A stretch of 64,000 bases of DNA from Doris montereyensis (Eukaryota; Mollusca; Gastropoda; Nudibranchia; Dorididae). A program made the position numbers and the translations under genes. Location of the stretch: positions 40,001-104,000 of the forward strand of contig JAXRKP010001018.1 of NCBI GenBank assembly GCA_037039925.1, given 5' to 3'. The notes below the pieces were generated by a model that did not search any database, was not told the DNA's origin, and saw only the letters and a program-made list of their open reading frames with translations. Below are positions 47,301-59,323 of the stretch, one piece after another; position 1 is the first letter of the stretch; every line of letters starts with the position of its first letter.

Positions 47301-48620
47301 CAAATCAGCCCCGCTCCATGCTCAGGCAAGTGGCAAAGGACAAAGATTGATTGGTCCAGCGTTGAAACCCTGCTCAGTGAGCAGTTCCATCATCCTCAAC
47401 CAGACAGGCATCCAATTAGTCGCACCGTGGACAGGAACTGTATCCGCCATTGGAGGGGGGTTATGCAACGACATGAGTTACATCCCTTGCCTTTTTCTCT
47501 TTGGAACTGCTAGGTTGAGAACTAGTGACTGAGGTTGACACAATCAAAACAGCACTGCTACTGAATGACAAGATTACCCTCTTCACAGACCTCAATCTCT
47601 TCGAGCTGCTTTGATAACCAGAATGATATTCATGTTATTTGTTTATCGCAGAATTTTAAATTTATATAAGGTAAATTCAATATCGTTCTAGGGACTTATT
47701 TGATGAAACTAAAACGGTCACCTGGAATCGGCAGGGACAATCATTGGATGACAATTTTTGGGGGTTTTTTGGTCATATCTCAGTACAAAACGAAATGGTT
47801 TATGGTCACAAAATACAGGCCATTGTGAAGCATTGATTATGGGCTAATCATCATTTGTGGGTTGTATTGTAGTGTGAGGAAGACCTCTTGGAGAAAAAGG
47901 GAACAAGATTTGGTCTTTCAATGGGACCCAAAAAATTTTTATGCCTATTGCATGATAAACCGCAAAAAATGCAATTATTAAGAAAATACACAAAATGAAC
48001 TCGCTCCCCACTCACAACGCCTTATTCATATTGCCTCCACCAAATGCAATTACCAGAAAGCCAAAAATACCTACACAATGACATGAAAACAAGCTCTTCT
48101 TAATCAAGTTAGTTTTATTTTGACCCTATGGACTGAACTCAACAAACTGCTTGGCTGTCCGGAATGTTCTACCTAAGTCTTCTGTTGAAGAACTTCCCAT
48201 GGTTCTATTAGGCCTTCGTTTTCTGATCCTGACTGTTCACCTCGTTGTGTGTTATAACCTGATCATGTGACACCGTAATTCGAACCTTTCTGATCCAACA
48301 AACACTCATGCCCCTGCGCCAAGTCCCATGGAAAAAACAATTGTTGTCCTATGTTTACGCGACTCAGCAGGCGTTCATAATGAGACAGACTCAATTGACC
48401 GCCTAAAAAATATCAGTTAACCACGCGAAAACAAGCTAGCTGACCGCCCGATCAATTCTCAACTCCAACTGGACACCATTTAAAAACAAAACAATTTCAC
48501 GTGAGTTCTTTTTTCACAGCATCCTTAACTCAAGATGCACAAGAACTGCTAGGACTGACTTGAACTAGTGACTGAGGTTGACAAAAAACAGCACTGCTAC
48601 TGAATGACAAGATTACCGAC
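44345..48620 (+). pseudogene. Scrambled Ty3/Gypsy-type LTR retrotransposon remains
   Basis: Broken frames on the plus strand show pieces of a gag-pol polyprotein. Reverse transcriptase segments appear twice (about 45040-45350 and 46770-47080), each with the word for YHQIPM. An RNase H end is at about 45840-46060 (HKPLT, ADALSR). An integrase piece is at about 46550-46740 (PAELVYG), with a shortened copy near 48180-48240. An RT/RNase H junction lies at about 47200-47340. The order does not follow a single element, and each copy of a repeated piece has different small internal deletions. No intact LTR pair was identified, although tgttaagtccta at about 44652 and 46470 may be LTR starts. Entirely inactive; it fills the NDUFB3 intron. 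Confidence 0.8.
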
Positions 48621-49064
48621 CTCAATCTCTTCATTAGATTCCCAGATCGTAAGAATATTAAAATTATTTTTTGGCAGCCATCTTGGACTTTGACAATTTT
48701 GGGGTTTTTTTTTTTTTCAGTCAAGCAAAATAGCCATCTGGCTAATCCATTTGTGGGTTGTATTGTAGTGTGAGGAAGATGAGGAAAAGGGAAAAATTGG
48801 ACAATAATGGGGGGGAAAATACAATTATTCATATTGCATGACATACCCAAAAAAATGCAATTAAGAAAAATACACAAAATGACATGAAAACAATAATCAT
48901 GGAGCTGAGACTAAGTCTTCTGTTCGATAAGAGTCTCCTTTCTGATGAACACTCATCGATTGTTGTCCGTGGTCCAGTGACTAAGAAGACAATTTAAAAA
49001 CAAAAATCATAACACTCTGTGCAATATTACGTTATTATCCCAGATCGAAAATTATCCCTATTTT

Positions 49065-49165
49065 TTCAAGCAAGCTGTTTATAGGGCAGTCTGAGCAAAA
49101 TTAAAATCCCACCAAAAACCCTGAGATCACCTTAGCTGTGGATGTGGGTAAATCAAATCAAATAA
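49065..49165 (+). mobile_element. SINE family A, 3' end only
   Basis: tgtttatagggcagtctgag, caaaattaaaatccca, gagatcaccttagctgtgga, tgtgggtaaatcaaatcaa. It lies in the NDUFB3 intron. Confidence 0.78.
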
Positions 49166-49261
49166 AAAATTTAAAATTTAAAGTACGTTAATCTATTGAC
49201 ACTTTCAGCCCCAGTCAGATGATCGGTCATTTATATTTTATCTATCTATCTATGAGTAGTA

Positions 49262-49520
49262 AGGGGTGCTGGTAGTTCAGTCAGTGGAGCATTAGACTAC
49301 CGCCCAGGAGGCTCGAATTTTATTCCTAATCAGGACAAATGTTTGCTGACCCTCCTGTAGACCCGGCAGCAAAATGGGTAGATAGGTCTATTCAAACTCG
49401 GTGAAAATAAAGGCAGCGTGGAAAGCAATGGCAAACTACCACATTAAACATTATGCCTAGAAAATTCAGGACTTTCCTCCTGATTACCCTATCCTCACTC
49501 TGAGTGTGGAAGGTACTTTT
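49262..49520 (+). mobile_element. tRNA-derived SINE (family E)
   Basis: The head has ggtagttcagtcagtggagc (box A) and ggaggctcgaattttattcc (box B). The body continues to about 49520 with cagcaaaatgggtagatagg and actttcctcctgattaccc. Only this copy was seen here. It lies about 90 bp before NDUFB3 exon 2. Confidence 0.65.
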
Positions 49521-49608
49521 ACTTTATAATAATTATCACATATATATTGATTCGTTTTAAGATATTTTTCTTTTCATGGTTTGTCTCTGTATTCATTCTT
49601 TCCCACAG

Positions 49609-49773
49609 GAATGAAGCATGGAAATTTACAGAGGTGAATGGAGGCACCACAAAGATGTCCAAGTGTAGCAACGAGAGTGATGTTCGAGGCTTTGGAACGC
49701 TCTCGCCGCCATGGCCGTGACCATCGTGTACAACAAAGTCACCAGCAAGGATGACAGTCACGGACATCACTGA
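49609..49773 (+). CDS. NDUFB3: NDUFB3 exon 2, with an apparent frameshift
   Basis: After acceptor ttcccacag the frame set by exon 1 gives RNEAWKFTEVNGGTTKMSK and reaches SDVRGF, matching the family, then hits a stop at 49718. From 49693 a different frame gives WNALAAMAVTIVYNKVTSKD and ends DSHGHH with a stop at 49771-49773. This is the membrane segment and His-rich tail expected for NDUFB3. The switch falls at about 49690-49693, where one base (or four) is missing. Exon 1 plus exon 2 totals 290 nt, one short of a whole number of codons. Either the assembly has a small deletion or this copy is broken. A candidate AATAAA lies at 50652-50657. Confidence 0.85.
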
Positions 49774-49904
49774 CACTGACACTGACAACACCAAGAGCCA
49801 TGTGTTGTGTTTTAATCTGTAGAGACTTTGTTGGATTATTCCTGATCTTGCGTGACATGCGGACAATGACTCTTACTACCTTCAGCATCCAATGATGCCT
49901 CTGT

Positions 49905-50065
49905 GTGTGCAGGGCTTTGTAGCTACGAAACGTTAGAGGGAGGAAATTATTTTTTCTGAGAGTTTGTTCATATTATTGATCTGTGTATGTGTGTGACTTT
50001 GTAGCTATGAAATGGTAGAGGGAGGACTTTTTGTTGTTGTTGAGAATCAGTTCATATGATTGCTC
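49905..50065 (+). repeat. Two-copy tandem repeat in the putative NDUFB3 3' UTR
   Basis: A unit of about 75 bp with ctttgtagctacgaaa, gttagagggagga and gttcatattattg, ending in ctgtgtatgtg, is repeated once with substitutions. The rest of 49774-50880 is AT-rich with nothing recognised. Confidence 0.6.
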
Positions 50066-50884
50066 TGTGTATGTGGGTTAGTGTTTTGTATTTTTGCTTG
50101 TTTTTTTCTTCAGGAAAGGGATTTGCAAGGATGAATATTTAAGAGGGAAAGGAGGGTGCTCTCTTGATTTGCTGGGCACATTGTTCTTACGATGATGTTC
50201 GCTGTTTTGTAAAACGTAGTCAACATCTAGCCTAGGTTGATTGTAATACTAATATATTTAACTAAGCAAACACTTGGTTTGACTATAAAATTTTTTTTTA
50301 AATTTTCTTCTGAGATTTGTTATAGTAGGACAATTGTGAGAAATATTTTTTTATAAAATCAAATTAAATTTTAGGAGAAATATCTATAGTCAAGACAAAT
50401 GGAGCAGAGAGGGTTTTGTGTATACCTACACATATATTTTTTATTATTTTGTTGTATATGTTGATAGCAGTGCTAGCTGACTTCTATGGAAAACTATTGT
50501 ATTATGTGAGTGGATGACATGACAGAAAATTGAGTGTTTTGAAGCAAGAGATAAGTTATATCATGTTGCAGTTGTATAATTGTTTGTATATTTATTTACT
50601 GTGAAGAGAGATGAGGTTACCTCTGCTTGCCTCAATATCAGTACAAAAGTGAATAAATTTCCAGTTAGTTACAAAGAAATACCTTTACTTCAAACTTCAT
50701 GCCAAATTGTAATATATTATAATAGATCTAATGTGCTCTGTTGTTTGTTTTGCATAATTGTACATTATTGTGTAACGTAAAACTGAGGTTCCTTCAGGCG
50801 GTTGGTGGGTGCTTATGGTAGGTCCTACTTCTGTCCTTTCACTCTTTCTGTATCTTTCATTGTAAAGTTGTTTCCTTTTAACTC

Positions 50885-51185
50885 ATTTTCCCATAGGATC
50901 ATAGACAAGACAAATACAGGGAATAGATAGACACCATAGGCATTGAACTCGTGACCTCTGCGTCGGCACCTATTACCTCACCGTGAAAAGAAATGTGCTA
51001 CCACCGAAAAGAGCACAGTTAGCTTGGTTGGTAGCACACTTTCTTTTCATGGTGAGGCGTTGGGTGCTGAAGCAGAGGTCTTCCGGTTCAATCCCCATAG
51101 AGGCCAATATTTTTTCTGTCTGTCCCTTGTATTTGTCTTGTCTTTCTTCCTATGGGGCTTTGAAGTTATTTAATGTCATTTCCTT
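50885..51185. mobile_element. Head-to-head pair of SINE family D copies
   Basis: The right copy (+, about 50997-51185) has box A-like gttagcttggttggtagcac and box B-like ccggttcaatccccata, then tcttgtctttcttcctatgg. The left copy (-, about 50885-51000) has the inverse head (cgtgacctctgcgtcggcac on the plus strand). Other members are at 58438 and 60975. Confidence 0.7.
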
Positions 51186-51295
51186 CACTTACTACTTCTA
51201 CTATTACTACTACTACTATTACTACTTCTACTATTACTACTACTACTATTACTACTTCTACTATTACTACTACTACTATTACTAATAATAATGAT
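51186..51295. repeat. (TAC/TTC)n trinucleotide microsatellite
   Basis: tactacttctactattac words repeat in a 30-bp higher-order pattern. It sits at the 3' end of the SINE copy and the CR1-group fragment. Confidence 0.9.
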
Positions 51296-51299
51296 AATA

Positions 51300-52070
51300 A
51301 TAATGCATTTATGAACACCTTTCATCACCGAAATGCTCGATGACACTTTACAGTAAAATATCACTGACACAGTTACAACAGCAACAAAATATAAATTATT
51401 TACAATTTTAAAAACACTGTTCTAAAAAGTTTAATAAAACAGCTTTTAAACTAGAGGAAGAAAAAGCTCGCATAAAAAGTTCAGTCTTAAGATTCATTTT
51501 AAAAATTTGAAATGAAGGGCTGCTTTTTGTTTTGAAAGAGATATTATTCCATAAAAGAGGGGCAGCATGACTGAACGACTTTTCAACAAAACATGATCTT
51601 TAAGTTAGCATGGTTATCAAGAGGGAATTTGATGATCTTAAAACTCTTTTGGGTTGGTAAAGACTGACCAGCTCTTGTAAATAGGAGGGGGCAAAACCGT
51701 TTAAACATTTGTAACAATAACATTAATAACAAAGGATCTTAAAATGTATCTTGTAACTTACTGGGAGCCAGTGTAGTTCTTTTAATACTGGTGTAATTGG
51801 ATCACTTTTGTTTAGTTAAGCTAATTAGCCTTGCCGCCTTGTTCTGAAGATTTTTGGGTCTCTGAATCAAATATTTTGGTGCAAATGTTAAGAGCATTAC
51901 AATAATCATTACGACTAAGAATAAGTGATGTAACAAGCATTTTTGTTGTTGCTTGGTCTAAAATAAATCTTATCTTGCTAATATTTTTCAAATGAAAATT
52001 GCAGCTCTATAATATTCTTTTAGTAACATGTTCTATCATCAAAGGTTCATGATCTAAATAACATCCATTA
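51300..52070 (-). pseudogene. CR1-group (Crack-like) non-LTR retrotransposon 3' end
   Basis: Minus-strand broken frames give, in order, segments equivalent to LILSRxDYCN, PKYLIQRPKNLQNKAARLIS and HW/LAP near the VLKELHWLPV position, then CLNG/LAPSYLQEL-like pieces. These are typical of the C-terminal region of CR1/Crack reverse transcriptases. Frameshifts and stops are frequent. No upstream catalytic domain is present. Confidence 0.7.
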
Positions 52071-52072
52071 CT

Positions 52073-52835
52073 ACTTCTACTACTGCTACTACCACTACCA
52101 CTATTACACCTACTGCTGCTTCTACTACTTCTACTTCTCCTACTTCTCCTACTATCATAATACTACTGATACTACTACTTCTACTACTGCTACTACCACT
52201 ACCACTATTACTTCACCTACTGCTGCTTCTACTACTTCTACTTCTCCTACTTCTCCTACTATCCTACTAATACTACTGATACTACTACTTCTACTACTGC
52301 TACTACCACTACCACTATTACACCTACTGCTGCTTCTACTACTTCTACTTCTCCATAATACTTCTACTACTACTTCTCATAATACTACTGATACTACTAC
52401 TTGCTTCTACTACTTCTACTACCACTACCACTATTACACCTACTGCTGCTTCTACTACTTACACCTACTTTTCCTACTTACTCCTACTATCTATAATACT
52501 ACTGATACTACTACTTCTACTACTGCTACTACCACTACCACTATTACACCTACTGCTGCTTCTACTACTTCTACTTCTACTTTTCCTACTATCATAATAC
52601 TACTGATACTACTACTTCTACTACTGCTACTACCACTACCACTATTACCTACTGCTGCTTCTACTACTTCTACTTTTCCTACTTCTCCTATCACAATACT
52701 ACTGATACTACTACTTCTACTACTGCTACTACCACTACCACTATTACACCTACTGCTGCTTCTACTACTTCTACTTTTCCTGCTATCACAATACTACTGA
52801 TACAACTACTTCTACCACTACTACTACTACTTCTA
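52073..52835. repeat. Higher-order array of CTA/CTT/CCA trinucleotides
   Basis: Seven copies of a roughly 108-115-bp unit, each itself made of degenerate trinucleotides (ctactgctactaccactacc, actattacacctactgctgc, atactactgatactactact). This is a minisatellite built out of a microsatellite. Confidence 0.9.
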
Positions 52836-52869
52836 ATAAATACTGTTAAATAATTTGTAACATAAAAAA

Positions 52870-52955
52870 ATTTTTTCTCTTATCTTTCATCTTGCTCTTT
52901 CCTCTTAATTCCTCCTGAGATCACCGCAAATGGAGGATGGGGTGCACCTCAAACA
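52870..52955 (-). repeat. Dispersed repeat family C, inverted copy 7
   Basis: The minus-strand reading gives the family signature (catcctccatttgcggtgat, ctcaggaggaattaagagga, agcaagatgaaagataag). Confidence 0.75.
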
Positions 52956-52964
52956 AACAAACAA

Positions 52965-53717
52965 ACTACTACTGCCCCTATTCTAGTACCTACTGCTATA
53001 CTATTACTTCTACTACTATTACTACTACTACAGCTGCTGCTATACTAGTACTTATACTACTACTACTACTACTACTGTGATAACATACTCTCTACTACTA
53101 CTACTACTACTACTGCTGCTGCTATACTAGTACTACTACTACTACTACTGCTACTACTACTGCTGCTATACGACTACTACCACTGCTTCTTCTGCTGCTA
53201 CTACGACTATTACTACTGCTAATACTACTTCACCTACTGATGCTCCTACTACTACTATAACTACTACTACCACTACTACACCTACTGCTGATACTAGCCA
53301 TGCTACTATAACTACTACTACCACTGCACCTACTGCTGATACTACTACTACTTCAACTACTACACCTACTGCTGATTACTAATACTACTATAACTACTAG
53401 CTACTACTGCTGCTGCTACTACCACTACTACGGTACTGATTAAAGTACTACTAGTATAACTACTAATACCACTACTACACATACTGCTCCTCATTCTTCT
53501 ACTACTACTACTACTGCTACTATGACTACTACTAATACTGCTAGTACTGCTGGTACTACTACTACTACTACTTCTACTACTACTACTGCTGCTACTGCTA
53601 CTTCTACTACTGCTACTACTTCTACTACTACTACTACTACTACTGCTGTACTCCTACTACTGCTACTGCTACTACTACTGCTACTACTACTGCTACTACT
53701 ACTACTACTACTGCTAT

Positions 53718-53778
<61 letters not shown>

Positions 53779-53815
53779 GCTACTACTACTACCACTGCGC
53801 TGCTACTACTACATT
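52965..53815. repeat. (CTA)n-rich trinucleotide array
   Basis: An imperfect CTA/CTG trinucleotide run becomes purest at about 53690-53800. The open frame rich in Leu or Thr is an artefact. Confidence 0.95.
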
Positions 53816-53859
53816 ATCCCAAACTGGCTGATGCCACGGCTCTGCCCGCTAACGGTACT

Positions 53860-54025
53860 GAGTCTTCACATGTTTGGTCTAATTCTCATTCTGCACTCCA
53901 ATTTAAATGCATGTTAAGTACCCTTACCAAGGAACACAAACTTTGACCCAGCTTTCCAAGAATTTGAACCTGGGCACCGACGGCCCCAAGTCTGGGCACC
54001 TAAGCACTGGGTTATCCACCACAGA
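53860..54025 (-). mobile_element. SINE-like family B, copy
   Basis: catgttaagtacccttacca, aggaacacaaactttgaccc, ttgaacctgggcaccgacg and a tRNA-like head on the right. It matches the copies at 22650 and 26870. Confidence 0.65.
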
Positions 54026-54029
54026 CAGC

Positions 54030-54913
54030 AAAGATGGCTATTCATTCTGCCACTGCGGCGCCATAATGGACAGGTGACTCCTTTCTTACACTACAGATGA
54101 TGATAAACACCAGTTGAGTAAGTGACTAAGCCAGATCTACCCCCACCAAGGAAGACAGAGCAAGCACATGACGTTTGTTTGGTCATAAGTCAGACAGCAG
54201 TGAATGAGGAATAAATGAAGTTCTACCAGTTCTAGGCCTACACACTTACTTATATGTACTTATACTTATAGGCATCACACAGTGAGATGTCTGAAGGAGA
54301 AAGAGATAAGGTTAAGAGTTAGAGAAAGTTGTTAGGGGTGAGTGAGAGGAGAAGAATGAAGAAAGGAAGACGGTGATAATAAGAAGAATGAGTGAGAAGG
54401 GAAGGGGGGGGAATTGGGTAGGTAGGAGAGGTCAAGAAAAAGAGGAAAGGAGTGAAGGCACTAATAGTATATAATACTTGAATAGTAGATGTAGATTTAG
54501 AAACAGGAAAGAGAGAAAGACGGAGGTGTGTGTTGTGGAATGGAGATATAAAGAGAAATGCAGATTTAGGCAGGAGAGAAGGGATCAATCAAGAATATAA
54601 AAAAAATGTTTTGAAAAAGATACAATAAAGGTGTGAAAAGTATATGAATGTCTTTTCTTTTACATGTTCCCCTTCTGTGGACTAAGTAGAAATACATGTA
54701 GATGCATATGTAATAACGTTAGCATATTATATGATAATAATAACGATAATTATAATAATACAAGTAGTAATCCATTATGTAATAATAATTATTATTATAA
54801 AATGATAATAACAGTAATTACCACAGTACAAGGCAGATATCTTAAATGAAATAAGAAGATTATTGTCATTGTCAGATAAAATCAATGAAGAATTCCAACT
54901 CAAATCTCTCTAA

Positions 54914-54915
<2 letters not shown>
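54030..54915. other. Purine-rich unique sequence, no gene seen
   Basis: Bases 54290-54560 are purine-rich on the plus strand. Bases 54725-54830 are runs of ATA/AAT-type triplets. Nothing coding was recognised. Confidence 0.4.

Positions 54916-54998
<83 letters not shown>
54916..54998. repeat. (TA)n microsatellite
   Basis: About 80 bp of alternating TA. Confidence 0.95.
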
Positions 54999-55001
<3 letters not shown>

Positions 55002-55054
55002 TACTGAGTTTGTTGTTCTTTCTTCGCCAAACAGAACCTGTTGTCACTACTAAG

Positions 55055-55330
55055 AGTAACACATATTTTGCATGAAGGTTCTAAATGATCCTAAGAAGAT
55101 CGTTTTCATCTGAGAATTAGTTCTACCATACATCATGTTTATTCATTGAAAATTTCATTGATTCCCCGTCTTTGTGACTGAGTAGAATTTTCATTGACCT
55201 AAGCCGCTATTTTTGAACAGCTTGATTGAAAAGTTGGAATAGTAGGCCGACCCTTCACACCTACCCATTAATCTATTAATATCTATTTATAAATCTATGC
55301 ACCTACCCGAGTAACCTCAGTATCGAATAC
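55055..55330 (+). repeat. Dispersed repeat, copy 2 (partner at 5205)
   Basis: Ordered shared words with 5205-5430 are listed in the partner entry. It begins about 60 bp after a (TA)n run. Confidence 0.6.
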
Positions 55331-55914
55331 TACTCCAGTGTAATAATCGTAGGGCCTACTACTTGGCATCACCCCTGGGCGTAACCACAGAACAGTTTTA
55401 GTGTTACAACAGCGTAACAAACTTGTTTACGATCATCATTCACTTTTTCCTTTCTTCTCTTTTTTTTTTCATGACTTCACCATGAAACTGAGCAAACGTT
55501 GATTGATAATTTTAAATAATTAAATAACACAGCAAAAGGTAAAAGAAACGAAATCAGGAAATTTATGTTTCACAGTTTCAGAGTAACCTAATATCTAACA
55601 AGGGCGTGAATTGCATTTGTTTTCTTTTGGGGGTTGGTGGGTTATCGTTGTATGGGTTAGTCGTTTTGTTGGTTGTTGTTTTTGTTTTGTTTGTTTGAGG
55701 TTGTTTTGTTATTTTGGGGGTTTTTGCGCGCAGGGTGGGGGTTTTTGTTATGGCAGAGGAGAGGTTATTCTAAAAGCTAGTTCTGGATGCGTTTCGATAT
55801 AAGTAACAGTTTGTTTGCTGTCACATCTACCCTTAAAGGCAAATCAGACCCCATACATGTGACCATACGTAAGAAAGAGCGTGTGTTTGTGTTTTGAAAA
55901 AAATAGTGCGTTTT

Positions 55915-57175
<1,261 letters not shown>

Positions 57176-57547
57176 ATATATGCAGTGTGTGTGTGTGTGT
57201 GAATGTGTGTGTGTATCTTTTGTGTAGTAGTAGTCATTCACCATTTGAGGTGTGTAGAACTTGAAACTTTCTTGAACTCAAGGGGGTCGAAACGACATAA
57301 TAATGTAATAAATGCATGTAGTGAGAATTAGAACCAGACTTCACATTCTTATATATCAACAGTTTACTAGAAACACCACGAATGACACTAATATTGTAAA
57401 TAGAGAAGAATAGGTATTTGTGTGTGTGTGAGAATGAGAATTAGAACCAGAGACTTCACAGAGAGACAGACAGACAGACAGACAAACAGAGAACAGAGAC
57501 ACCTGTCCTTAATAATGATGCAGGGGGGGGGGGTGATAGAGAAGAGG

Positions 57548-57552
<5 letters not shown>

Positions 57553-57578
<26 letters not shown>

Positions 57579-57579
57579 T
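57553..57579. repeat. (GA)n microsatellite
   Basis: A short GA run. The surrounding 57260-57560 contains two copies of a gagaattagaaccagacttc-like word. Confidence 0.85.
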
Positions 57580-57840
57580 CAGTTGGTTGGGTTGTGACTT
57601 TGAATTGATTTATCAATGGTGAACTAAATAATCGGCGTGTGCATTAAAAACAAGAAGCAAACAAAAAAAACAACAACCAGACAACAGCTTCCTGAAACCG
57701 AATAGACAAACAACACATTATGATTCTAGTATTCTTATGTTCATAAAAAAAAGGATGTTGTTGATAAATTGAAATTATGAATAGTAGTAGTGAACGGTTG
57801 CGGGTTTAAGGACGTCATGAGAATAAAGAAAGCAATGAAA

Positions 57841-57841
57841 C

Positions 57842-57873
<32 letters not shown>

Positions 57874-57878
57874 AAGAG
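57841..57878. repeat. (AAG)n microsatellite
   Basis: About 12 AAG triplets. Confidence 0.9.
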
Positions 57879-57934
57879 ATTGGGTTGGCAATGGGGAAAG
57901 ATAAGAGTATTAAGACTGCTAGTAAGTGGTTTTA

Positions 57935-58430
57935 ATTTTATTGTCACTCCTTTACCAACGAGATCGGTCTCTGCCCTGACAGTTATTGGTTGGAGGTTTC
58001 CTTTGCCTTCACATTACACATCAAATTGATTACACATTTCACCTGTCAATAAGCTTAGACTACGTTCACAGTTTGATACACACAGGAAATAACCTACCTA
58101 TGTCGTTAGTATGTTTTATTTAGTTGGCCGTTTGACCTGAAGTCGAGTTGTTTTTGTTTTCATTTTTCTCCTTTCTTTCGCTTTGATAAAGTTGTGGCCA
58201 ACTACATCCTCGGAAGATGTGTGTGTGTGTGTGTGGTGGGGGGAGATGGGGGTCTACAAATTACAATGTATGCACATCGTACAATGTATGTGTGTTATTT
58301 TGTCACAGTTTGATACACACAGTACGTGTCGTTGTTATTTATGATGAAGTATTATTAATACAGTAGTAGTGGTGGGGGGTAATAGTAGTGGTGGTTGTGG
58401 TGTTATTTTGTTGTTGTAGCAGTTATTAAT
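57935..58430 (+). repeat. Duplicated segment, copy 2, compact form
   Basis: This is the compact counterpart of 55915-56660; the large CT blocks are absent. Confidence 0.85.
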
Positions 58431-58437
58431 AGTAGTA

Positions 58438-58622
58438 GTTAACTCGGTTGGTAAAACGCTTTCTTTTCATTACAACAAGGCGATGTGTGCCGACGCAGGT
58501 CACGGGTTCAATTCCCATGGCCAAGATTGTGTTTCTGTTTGTTCCTTGTGTTTGTCTAGTCTGTATTCCTAAAGGGCTTTGGTATAATTTGATGTCATTT
58601 AGCTTTCTCTTTCCTTACCTCA
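58438..58622 (+). mobile_element. SINE family D copy
   Basis: The tRNA-like head has gttaactcggttggtaaaac and cgggttcaattcccatgg. The body has tgtttgtctagtctgtattc and tttgatgtcatttagctttc. A (GTA)n tail follows. Confidence 0.8.
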
Positions 58623-58636
58623 CCTTTTGTCAGTAA

Positions 58637-58640
58637 TAGC

Positions 58641-58700
<60 letters not shown>
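58637..58700. repeat. (GTA)n microsatellite
   Basis: About 21 GTA triplets directly follow the SINE family D copy, probably grown from its 3' tail. Confidence 0.92.
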
Positions 58701-58924
58701 TTTTGGTATGGTTGAAAGTGGTGAGAAGAGCAAAAAAGTCTTAACTGTTATTTCTTGTTCTACAACACCAACCATCCGTGATGTCTACACACATAAAGTA
58801 TCATGTAAAAAAAACACATTTGACACATTGTTCACTTAGTTTTTTTCCCTATCATTATCACTGTGCCATATTAATACATATTGTTGATGTTGTTGTGTAG
58901 TTTTTTATTCAAATGGAGAAGAGG

Positions 58925-59072
<148 letters not shown>

Positions 59073-59323
59073 ATGAAAGAAAAGAAAATGTGTCCTTTAG
59101 CAAAATCATGAAATATGAGAATTATGTTTTCTTATAACAAGTAACACATTGTAATTGAACGTGTGGGTGTATCATAATGACAATGACAGAGAGAGAGAGA
59201 GAGAACAAAATCAACCAATTTCGACAAAAATAACAAAAGTATGACATAAATAAACAACATATTTTTGCTCATAATACATATATCATACGCATCAGGTGAC
59301 AGATGTTGAAAATAATGATATCT

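Noticed and set aside
53522..53917. Thr/Leu-rich 131-codon open frame
   Set aside because: It is a trinucleotide array.
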